This document shows, piece after piece, positions 57,310 to 63,295 of a stretch of DNA of 64,000 nucleotides. Under the pieces are notes generated by a model. That model was not told where the DNA came from. It saw only the letters and a list, made by a program, of their open reading frames with translations, and searched no databases. The DNA is from Streptomyces curacoi (GTDB lineage: Bacteria; Actinomycetota; Actinomycetes; Streptomycetales; Streptomycetaceae), in assembly GCF_001513975.1 (NCBI RefSeq), contig NZ_KQ947990.1:56095-120094 (forward strand). The letters run 5' to 3'. The stretch's first letter is position 1, and each line of letters begins with the position of its first letter. Position numbers and translations under genes: made by a program.

Positions 57310-57566
57310 GATGCCTGGGGGAGCGAGAGTGCTGCTCCGGCCCGTATGCGTGCGCGACGGCCTTCAACTCCGGTGCGCCGTCGAGTCGTTGCGGGCACTC
57401 TGCCCCGGCGCCCGTGAACCGCACGACCTGAACCTCGAACCCTCGGCGAGAGCAGGCTGCCCGGCGGTGTTCCGGGCGACGCGCTCGGCGCCGAGCGTCC
57501 GACGGGCGCCCCGGCCGAGCCGATCGGCTCGGACACGGGCGCTGCGGCAACAGTGCTTTCAGCAGG
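57310..57566 (+). pseudogene. Decayed copy of a group A secreted-protein gene
   Basis: At 57420-57450 the sequence CGCACGACCTGAACCTCGA is identical to that of the intact group A gene at 60144-60434. After a frameshift, a second frame gives GDALGAERPTGAPAEPIGSD, then TGAAATVLSA, matching GN-L-NGEG-PGAQ---LGSDMGC of intact copies. The intervening frame is lost and the signal peptide is not recognisable. This is a degenerate paralogue between two intact secreted-protein genes. Confidence 0.65.
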
Positions 57567-57713
57567 TCGGTCCTTCCCTTCGTAAGCGAAACGGCCCCGA
57601 ACGGCCCGGACATGGGTCTGATGCCGGGGCCGGTCTCTCCGACATCCCACGGCGCGGCACGGCGGTTCGCGGTGCGCGGCGCCCGGGCACCCCTCACAAA
57701 GGAGACGCAACAC

Positions 57714-58076
57714 ATGTTTAACGGAAAGAAGATCGCGGCCGTTGCGGGGCTTCTCGGCGGCCTCGCCATGACCTGTCTCGGCGTCGGCCAGGCGTATGCC
57801 GCGGCGAGCCCGCTCGCCTGCACCACCGACGCCCAGGGCAACACCGTCTGCACCCAGCGGCTCACGGGCGAGACGACCGAGGGCGAAGGGTTCGTCGTCC
57901 GCCGGTCGATGAGCTGCCAGCCGACGCAGCCGCTGACCCTGCCCGCTCCCGGTCTCATGAACCACGGCAGCATCAAGATCGGGCCCGAGATCACCTGTGC
58001 CAGCACGTCACCCGACGACTCGGAGAGCAGCGGCAGCACGGAACCGCGCCTCGGGCAGCTCGGTTTGCCCATCTGA
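57714..58076 (+). CDS. Small secreted protein, group D, copy 1
   Basis: The 120-aa protein has a signal peptide (about 1-30: KKIAAVAGLLGGLAMTCLGV, cleavage near AYAA) and a mature domain with four Cys: ACTTDAQGNTVCTQRLTGET, SMSCQPTQPLTL and GPEITCAS. It ends LGQLGLPI, an ending also found in the Pro-rich protein at 61991-62794. The whole is paralogous to 59096-59461. The RBS is AAAGGAGA. Function is unknown; disulfide-stabilised secreted protein is the inference. Confidence 0.75.
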   Translation: MFNGKKIAAVAGLLGGLAMTCLGVGQAYAAASPLACTTDAQGNTVCTQRLTGETTEGEGFVVRRSMSCQPTQPLTLPAPGLMNHGSIKIGPEITCASTSPDDSESSGSTEPRLGQLGLPI

Positions 58077-58111
58077 GTCACCGGACGGGGCCTGACGGCT
58101 CCCCACCTCTC

Positions 58112-58161
58112 GAACAGCGGATGGCCGGACCAGGCCGACCTGGTCCGGCCATCCGCTGTTC
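58112..58161 (+). terminator. Very strong hairpin terminator
   Basis: GAACAGCGGATGGCCGGACC (58112-58131) pairs with its complement ending at 58161; the arms are about 23 bp with a 4-nt loop. It ends the 57714-58076 gene. The rest of 58162-58439 holds only the upstream region of the next gene, including two ATTAAGT copies (58373-58379 and 58392-58398). Confidence 0.85.
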
Positions 58162-58439
58162 ACGTATCCGCGCGGCAAATGGGTGACCGCCTCTCGCTGC
58201 CCGTTACTCGCCTTCAGGGAAATGTCGTTTCCCTCAAGGAGAACGGTGCGGGCGACCCGCCGCGGCGCCGACTCCGGCATTCCCTTCACGTCCATGGCGA
58301 GCCGGACGGAAGGGTTCTTCGTCATGAGCCGACACGACACAGAGAAGGGCCATAGATCCCAAATTGCTACGGATTAAGTGTATATGCTCACATTAAGTAG
58401 TCAGCCAGGGCGTCACGCCCGGGAAGAAAGGGTCAAACT

Positions 58440-58772
58440 ATGCGCAGGTTTCAGCGCGTTGCCGTCGTAGCCGCCGCGATCGCGGGTCTGTCCGCCATGG
58501 GTGCCGGTGCCGGCACCGCCTTCGCCCACGAGGACGACTGGGACGGTCAGAACGTCACCGCGGTGGCCACCTCGACGGCCAACGCCATGGGCGTCTGGGG
58601 TGCTCCGCACGACAAGGGGCACTCCGCGCCGGCTGCTGCTGCTCCGCAGGCTGCTCCGCAGGCCGCCGCCCCGCAGGCTGCTCCGCAGGCCGCGCCGCAG
58701 CCCGCGCCGCAGGCCGCGCCGGAGTACATCGGCTACGGCGAGTACGCCGCTCCCACCACCGCCACCAACTAA
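58440..58772 (+). CDS. Small secreted Ala/Pro/Gln-repeat protein, group C
   Basis: The 110-aa protein has a signal peptide (MRRFQRVAVVAAAIAGLSAM, then GAGAGTAFA) and a low-complexity mature part with APQAAPQAAAPQAAPQ repeats, then EYIGYGEYAAPTTATN. The first mature residues are His/Asp/Trp-rich (HEDDWDGQNV). It has no Cys. It shares the N-terminal signal style of the cluster and is related in composition to the 267-aa Pro-rich protein. Function is unknown. Confidence 0.7.
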   Translation: MRRFQRVAVVAAAIAGLSAMGAGAGTAFAHEDDWDGQNVTAVATSTANAMGVWGAPHDKGHSAPAAAAPQAAPQAAAPQAAPQAAPQPAPQAAPEYIGYGEYAAPTTATN

Positions 58773-58793
58773 AGAAGAAGTGCCGAGGGTTCG

Positions 58794-59085
58794 ATGCGCG
58801 AGTTTCAGGGCACTGCGGTTGTCGTCGTGACGGCCGCGGGGCGGGTGGTTCCGTAATCCGCGCCACAGTGGGCCCCTAGCGTTGCTCACCGCCTCCGAAT
58901 GTCACGACAGGCGCATCGACATCCGTCGGAACACCGTTTGCACGCGCACGATCTGAATGTCCGTCTGCTGGGCCAGGTCGGCTGCTCAACGGTGTGCTGG
59001 ACAAACACCCTTAGCAAAGGCAGCCCGGACGCGCAGTAAACCCATCAGGGTGCGCGGCCGGGCTGCACCAATGCCGTCGTCGAAG
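58794..59085 (+). pseudogene. Decayed group A secreted-protein gene, second remnant
   Basis: It starts with the cluster leader CCGAGGGTTCG-ATG and MREFQGTAVVVVTAAG, an eroded signal peptide, then a stop. Later frames show HAHDLNVRLLGQVG and LLNGVLDKHP (compare SHDLNLDVLGQVGILNGLLG), then, after a TAG, SKGSPDAQ, a TAA, THQG and GCTNAV (compare GEGSPGAQPSHLGSDMGCN). Two stops and several frameshifts make this a clear pseudogene of group A. It ends just before the group D gene at 59096. Confidence 0.75.
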
Positions 59086-59095
59086 GAAGCAGCAC

Positions 59096-59461
59096 ATGAC
59101 CGGTCGACAGAGGATCGCAGCCGTCTCGGGGCTCCTCGGAACTCTCGCCGTGATCTACAGCGGTGCCGCGCAGGCACACGCCGATGAGCCCAAGGGTGCA
59201 TGCAAGATCTCCGCCCAGGGCGACATCGTCTGCATCAAGAAGAGCGAGACCATCCGCAAGGACAAGAAGGGCAGGTATGTCATCAAGCAGAAGCATGACT
59301 GCCAGACGATCGAGCGGCCGCGCCTCATGCTGCCCGACGACAACCTGGTGAACGGCAAATCCGTTCATGCCGGGCCGGTTGTGGACTGCTCGAACAAGGC
59401 GAAGCTGCCCAAGGGATACAAGGCGCCCAAGGCTTTCAAGGTGCCCAAGTTCAATTTCTGA
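59096..59461 (+). CDS. Small secreted protein, group D, copy 2
   Basis: The 121-aa protein has a signal peptide (MTGRQRIAAVSGLLGTLAVI, cleavage near AQAHA) and four conserved Cys: ACKISAQGDIVCIKKSETI, KHDCQTIERPRLMLP, GPVVDCSNKAKL. The spacing matches copy 1 at 57714-58076 (C-x5-AQG-x2-VC, DCQ or SCQ, GP-x2-x-C). The tail is very basic with Lys-Pro-Lys runs (KGYKAPKAFKVPKFNF), unlike copy 1. RBS GAAGGAAGC. A long terminator follows. Confidence 0.75.
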   Translation: MTGRQRIAAVSGLLGTLAVIYSGAAQAHADEPKGACKISAQGDIVCIKKSETIRKDKKGRYVIKQKHDCQTIERPRLMLPDDNLVNGKSVHAGPVVDCSNKAKLPKGYKAPKAFKVPKFNF

Positions 59462-59470
59462 GGCGGGCGA

Positions 59471-59508
59471 AAAATGCCGGACCGGGAGCTCTCCCGGTCC
59501 GGCATTTT
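59471..59508 (+). terminator. Terminator after group D copy 2
   Basis: AAAATGCCGGACCGGGAG (59471-59488) pairs with CTCCCGGTCCGGCATTTT (59491-59508). Confidence 0.85.
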
Positions 59509-59542
59509 CTGTTTTTGCGGGCGGCGGTCGGCCGATAAAACC

Positions 59543-59575
59543 CCCGGTGCCCCGGCCTGTGGCCGGGGCACCGGG
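59543..59575 (-). terminator. Terminator of the group A gene at 59600-59887
   Basis: CCCGGTGCCCCGGCC (59543-59557) pairs with GGCCGGGGCACCGGG (59561-59575), loop TGT. Confidence 0.75.
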
Positions 59576-59599
59576 AAAGGATTTGGCTTACGTCACGGC

Positions 59600-59887
59600 C
59601 TAGAAGGCGCTGTTGTTGCAGCCCATGTCCGAGCCGAGGCCGGTCTGCTGTGCGCCCGGGTTGCCCTCGCCGTTCAGCAGGTTTCCGCCGAGGCCGTTGG
59701 CGACGCCGACCTGGCCGAGGATGTCCACGTTGGCGTCGTGCGACTTACAGGTGGTGCTCTGCAGGATCTTGATGCCCGTGCCCTTCTGGCCCCAGCCACC
59801 TCCGTCGGCGTGGGCGGCGCCGGCGCCCAGGAGCCCGACGCTCCCGAGAGCGGCGACCAGGACGGCGGCCTTGCGGAGCTTCTGCAT
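59600..59887 (-). CDS. Small secreted protein, group A, copy 1
   Basis: The 95-aa protein has a signal peptide (MQKLRKAAVLVAALGSVGLL, cleavage after AAHA) and a mature part with CKSHDANVDILGQVGVANGL, GGNLLNGEGNPGAQQTGLGS, DMGCNNSAF. The two Cys 46-47 residues apart could pair. Sixty to seventy per cent of residues look identical to the adjacent gene at 60144-60434. The RBS GGAGATGA is followed by ATG 59887. A conserved palindrome (59917-59931) precedes it. Function is unknown; the hydrophobic, Gly/Asn-rich core suggests an assembling extracellular protein (inference). Confidence 0.78.
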   Translation of the reverse strand: MQKLRKAAVLVAALGSVGLLGAGAAHADGGGWGQKGTGIKILQSTTCKSHDANVDILGQVGVANGLGGNLLNGEGNPGAQQTGLGSDMGCNNSAF

Positions 59888-59916
59888 GTTCATCTCCGGT
59901 GGAGTGAAGTGGGTGC

Positions 59917-59931
59917 GATCTGAAACAGATC
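59917..59931. promoter_or_regulatory. 15-bp palindrome upstream of group A copy 1
   Basis: GATCTG-AAA-CAGATC, 30-44 bp upstream of the start. A variant is at 60464-60478 at the same position relative to the neighbouring gene. Confidence 0.55.
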
Positions 59932-60069
59932 GACTTCGTACGATTACGGAGGCTAATAGGAAATATTCCAAAGCAATCGAAGGCACGCCGAATTGAAAAA
60001 GTCACACTATTCTGGCTGATTGCTGCGTGAATTGCATTTGGGGGCCTACGGAATCGGGTCGAAAAGAAG

Positions 60070-60105
60070 GGTCCCGGCGTCGAGCCGGAGCTCGATGCCG
60101 GGACC
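60070..60105 (-). terminator. Terminator of group A copy 2
   Basis: GGTCCCGGCGTCGAGC (60070-60085) pairs with GCTCGATGCCGGGACC (60090-60105) with one mismatch. Confidence 0.7.
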
Positions 60106-60143
60106 TGTTTCCCGCTGTCGGTCGCCCGTGCGACCGCCAGTGC

Positions 60144-60434
60144 CTAGAAGGCGCTGTTGTTGCAGCCCATCGACGAGCCGAGGTGGGTGTCCTGGCCGCC
60201 GGCGTTGCCCTCGCCGTTGAGCGCGTTGCCCAGGAGGCCGTTGAGGATGCCGACCTGGCCGAGGACGTCGAGGTTCAGGTCGTGCGACTTGCAGTGGGAG
60301 CTCTGCAGGACGCTGAACTTGCCCCCGTCCTTGCCGCCGTGGCCGCCCTGGTCGGCGGTGGCGGTGCCGGCGCCCAGGAGTCCGACGCTGCCGATGGCCA
60401 CGACCACGACGGCAGCCTTGCGAAGCTTGTGCAT
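60144..60434 (-). CDS. Small secreted protein, group A, copy 2
   Basis: The 96-aa protein has the signal MHKLRKAAVVVVAIGSVGLL and mature CKSHDLNLDVLGQVGILNGL, LGNALNGEGNAGGQDTHLGS, SMGCNNSAF. It is a tandem duplicate of the 59600-59887 gene including ~80 bp of upstream DNA. The RBS is GGAGATGAC. Group A core: HD-N-D-LG-VG--NGL-GN-LNGEG-(P/A)G-Q---LGS-MGCN. Confidence 0.78.
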   Translation of the reverse strand: MHKLRKAAVVVVAIGSVGLLGAGTATADQGGHGGKDGGKFSVLQSSHCKSHDLNLDVLGQVGILNGLLGNALNGEGNAGGQDTHLGSSMGCNNSAF

Positions 60435-61041
60435 GTCATCTCCGGTGGGAGTGAGGTGGGTGCGATCTGTGAAAGATCGACTTCGTACAGTTATGGGAGA
60501 TTAATGTGAAATATGGCGACATGTCTCGGCGACGCGCCGTGACTCGTGATCTCGTCGCGGAAGCACCCGGAAGCCGCATCGCGTAAGCCGGAAGCGGTAT
60601 CGCGTAAGAACGCGCTCCGTTTTTGTGTGCGCGGTGATCATGAAAAGGCGCGTGCGGGGAGTTGTCGCCCGGCTGTCCGGCAGCCGTAAAGGGCCTTATA
60701 AAAGTGCTGTTCATGGCGGCCCCTTGAGGGCCGCCTGTCGTCTCCCGCGGGGACCGCGCGACGGGTCCGGGTGAGGGAGGGGCGCCGGGTCCGCGCGGGA
60801 GGGGGGAGCGCACGGCGCTCGGGGGCGGTCGTAAGTCGCCCGGAGAACGGCGGGGAGGAATACGGGGGATGGCGGAACAGGCGCCGGTGGGTCGGCTGCC
60901 GCTCGGTGTGCTCAGGCGGGCGGCCGGACATGTGCCGTTCGGCAACAACGCCTCGGTCGCCGCCCGCCGAGCCTCAGTCGGATCACCCGGAGCCGGGAGC
61001 GGTGGTCAGCGCACGAGCCAGGTCTGCTGCTGGAATTCGCC
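60435..61041. other. 607-bp interval without a supported gene
   Basis: It contains the upstream region of group A copy 2, the palindrome variant GATCTGTGAAAGATC (60464-60478), and an 8-bp hairpin GGCGGCCC/GGGCCGCC (60715-60735) that could terminate the 61042-61521 gene. Open frames exist but have no ribosome-binding site or family match. Confidence 0.5.
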
Positions 61042-61521
61042 TCAGCGGCTGGAGCGGGCGTGGGCGACGGCGTTCGCCTGGCTGTTGGCCTGGTCGCAGT
61101 CGACGCCGGTGCTCTCCGCGGCGGCGAGCACGGCGACCGGGACGGCCGCGTTGAGCAGGGACTGCGGGCTGCACTCCTGGTACGGGCGGAAGAGGTTGCT
61201 CTGGTTGAAGTTCTCGGTGTGCCCCGCCGGCTGAGGGGAGATCTGCGGGCTGATCTGCGGGCTCAGCATCGGGCTGACCTGCGGGCTGACCTCGGCGCCC
61301 CGCTGGGGGGCCGACTGCCGCTGCGGAGTCGAGGTGCCGGAGCTCTGCACGGTGGCCTGCGTGCGGCTCCACGAAGTGGCCTGGGCGTCCTGCCGTGGAG
61401 CGGGGGGCGGGGCAGCACCGTTGTATCCGACGGGAGCGTCGGCGACGCTGGGGCCGACGCCGATGGCGGACAGACCACTGGCTGCTGCTACGACGAGCGC
61501 GACGTGCTGAAGCTTGCGCAT
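61042..61521 (-). CDS. Secreted protein, group B, long form
   Basis: The 159-aa protein has a signal peptide (MRKLQHVALVVAAASGLSAI, then GVGPSVADAP), a Pro/Gln/Ser-rich linker with SPQVSPMLSPQISPQISPQP repeats, and a C-terminal group B domain: LFRPYQECSPQSLLNAAVPV, AVLAAAESTGVDCDQANSQA. It is the long relative of the 78-aa protein at 56996-57232. GTT-CC-ATG with GGCCGAGGTTCC precedes it, the same leader as on the plus-strand genes. Confidence 0.75.
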   Translation of the reverse strand: MRKLQHVALVVAAASGLSAIGVGPSVADAPVGYNGAAPPPAPRQDAQATSWSRTQATVQSSGTSTPQRQSAPQRGAEVSPQVSPMLSPQISPQISPQPAGHTENFNQSNLFRPYQECSPQSLLNAAVPVAVLAAAESTGVDCDQANSQANAVAHARSSR

Positions 61522-61990
61522 GGAACCTCGGCCTTCATTGACCTGTGCATGGAACGTATGGAAAACCTGTGAGCCAGTGCAGCCGTTGCCGCTGTTGCCG
61601 CCCTGCGCGGTTGCGATGGGTCACCGCTCTGGCCTGTGGGGAACGAGGTAAGTGGCGCCCCAGTCACGTGAGTCGGGGCGTGGTCACCCGTTTGCCGAGT
61701 GATTCACATCCACCGGAAAAAGAACCGGTAATACGATCGATGGCAATTGAGTGACGGGATTTCGGATCCCGTGACCTGGCCGGTGAATTGTCGTTGCCAG
61801 CGGGGAGAGGGCAGCGATCAGGTCAGAGAGAGAGGCAACGGGATCCGCTGCCGTCTTCGGCGTGAAGTCCACATGACAGCTCAGGCATTACCCCTGTAAG
61901 GGCGCAGTACGAATATCAGACTGAGCGCACGCAAGACTGCACTGAATACAACGGATTTCCCTGCACAGGTAATGAAGGGCCGAGGGTTCC
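61522..61990. other. 469-bp divergent interval
   Basis: It lies between two divergent secreted-protein genes. A 7-bp hairpin ACGGGAT/ATCCCGT (61754-61772) and ACCGG/CCGGT around an A-rich loop (about 61712-61729) are present. No gene is seen. It is likely a shared regulatory region. Confidence 0.5.
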
Positions 61991-62794
61991 ATGCGCAAGC
62001 TTCACAAGGCCGCGCTCGTCGTAGCAGCGGCCGGCGGTCTGTCCGCCATCGGCGCCGGCGTCAGCGAGGCCGCCGAATATCCCGTCGGGTACAGCGGTGC
62101 TCCGGCGCCCGAGTACCCGGCGCCTCACTACGCGGCCCCTGTTCCCCAGTACGCGCCGCCGCAGTACGCGCCCGCACCTCCTCCGCAGTACGCGCCGCCG
62201 CAGTACGCGCCGGCACCTCCTCCGCAGTACGCGCCGCAGTACGCCCCGGCACCCGCGCCCCACTACGCGCCGCCCCAGCAGAGCGCGGCGGAGGCTACGG
62301 CCCGTTCGACGGGCACCGCCCACATCTCGGGTCCCCACTCGTACGCGCAGTCGGTGCCGCAGGCGGCTCCCCCGGCTCCGGCCCCGGCTCCCATGCCCGC
62401 CCCGGCCCCGGCCCCGGCTCCCGCCCCGCAGCCGCAGGCCGGTTACGCCTCCGCCTCGGCCGCGTCGGGCGGCGCCGCTCAGGCCTCCAACTCGCCGCAC
62501 GCCTCGCAGCCGGCCGCCCCGCACCCGGCCTCGCAGGTCGTGCCGCAGGTCACCCCGCAGACGGCGCCGCAGGTCATGCCGCAGGTCGCCCCGCAGGTCC
62601 ACGCTCCCCAGGTCTTCAACCCGGAGCCCCCGCCGCGGGTCGCGCCGCAGGTGAACCCGCAGGTGAACCCCGAGGTGAACCCGCTGATCAACCCGCTGAT
62701 CTCGCCGGCCAGCGCGCCGCAGGTGCCCGGGCTCGGCCTCGGACAGGTCGCTGCGCCTCCCGTGGGTCAGCTGGGCCTGCCCCGGGTCGGCTGA
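61991..62794 (+). CDS. Large secreted Pro/Ala/Gln-rich repeat protein, group C
   Basis: The 267-aa protein has a signal peptide (MRKLHKAALVVAAAGGLSAI, cleavage near SEAAE). Its mature part is repeat-rich: YAP-type repeats PPPQYAPPQYAPAPPPQY (about 50-95), an APAPAPAP section, then VPQVTPQTAPQVMPQV and VNPQVNPEVNPLINPL, and the end GQVAAPPVGQLGLPRVG. The GQLGLP end recurs in the group D protein at 57714. There are no Cys. It could be a flexible surface or matrix protein; this is inference from composition. The leader CCGAGGGTTCC-ATG is present. Confidence 0.75.
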   Translation: MRKLHKAALVVAAAGGLSAIGAGVSEAAEYPVGYSGAPAPEYPAPHYAAPVPQYAPPQYAPAPPPQYAPPQYAPAPPPQYAPQYAPAPAPHYAPPQQSAAEATARSTGTAHISGPHSYAQSVPQAAPPAPAPAPMPAPAPAPAPAPQPQAGYASASAASGGAAQASNSPHASQPAAPHPASQVVPQVTPQTAPQVMPQVAPQVHAPQVFNPEPPPRVAPQVNPQVNPEVNPLINPLISPASAPQVPGLGLGQVAAPPVGQLGLPRVG

Positions 62795-62867
62795 GGGCTT
62801 GGCCGTAAGCGTCCACCGTCTCAACCCGATCCGCTGCACACCACATCTGCTCGACAACGGAGAACAA

Positions 62868-63149
62868 ATGCGCAAGCTTCAGAAGGTCGCCCTCGTGGGG
62901 GCCGTCCTCGGCAGTGTCGGCTCCCTCGGGGTCGGCACCGCCCTCGCCCACGGTGAGGCGGGGGCCCACGACCTCGACATCACGCAGGGCATCGAGTGCC
63001 GCTCGCACGACATGAACATCGATGTCCTCGGCAGCGTCGGTCTCGTCAACGGCCTGGCGGGCAACCTGCTGAACGGCGAGGGCTCCCCGGGTGCGCAGCC
63101 CAGCCACCTCGGGTCGGACATGGGCTGCAACAGCCAGGCACTCAAGTAG
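62868..63149 (+). CDS. Small secreted protein, group A, copy 3
   Basis: The 93-aa protein has the signal MRKLQKVALVGAVLGSVGSL, cleavage near ALA, and mature ECRSHDMNIDVLGSVGLVNG, LAGNLLNGEGSPGAQPSHLG, SDMGCNSQALK. It is the closest relative of the decayed copies at 57310-57566 and 58794-59085. The RBS GGAGAAC precedes ATG 62868. It follows the 267-aa gene by 73 bp and may be read with it. Its hairpin terminator is at about 63172-63198. Confidence 0.78.
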   Translation: MRKLQKVALVGAVLGSVGSLGVGTALAHGEAGAHDLDITQGIECRSHDMNIDVLGSVGLVNGLAGNLLNGEGSPGAQPSHLGSDMGCNSQALK

Positions 63150-63171
63150 TCCGTACGAAGCGTTCGGTTCG

Positions 63172-63198
63172 ACGCCCGCTCCACCATGGGGCGGGCGT
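63172..63198 (+). terminator. Terminator after group A copy 3
   Basis: ACGCCCGCTCC (63172-63182) pairs with the GGGGCGGGCGT segment (63188-63198) around a short loop. Confidence 0.6.
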
Positions 63199-63295
63199 TG
63201 CACTGTGAGGCATACGCGTTCAGTGAACTCGCGTAACCCTGCGTGTAGGGTGATTTCGTTGCCTTCCTGGACGGAACGGACAGCAAAGGAAGCGT

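Noticed and set aside
56996..63149. Chaplins, rodlins or NepA
   Set aside because: The proteins lack the chaplin domain (short Cys-to-Cys spacing with a CGN-type motif) and do not match rodlin sequences as I know them. Similarity is limited to small size, signal peptides and hydrophobic Gly/Asn-rich parts.
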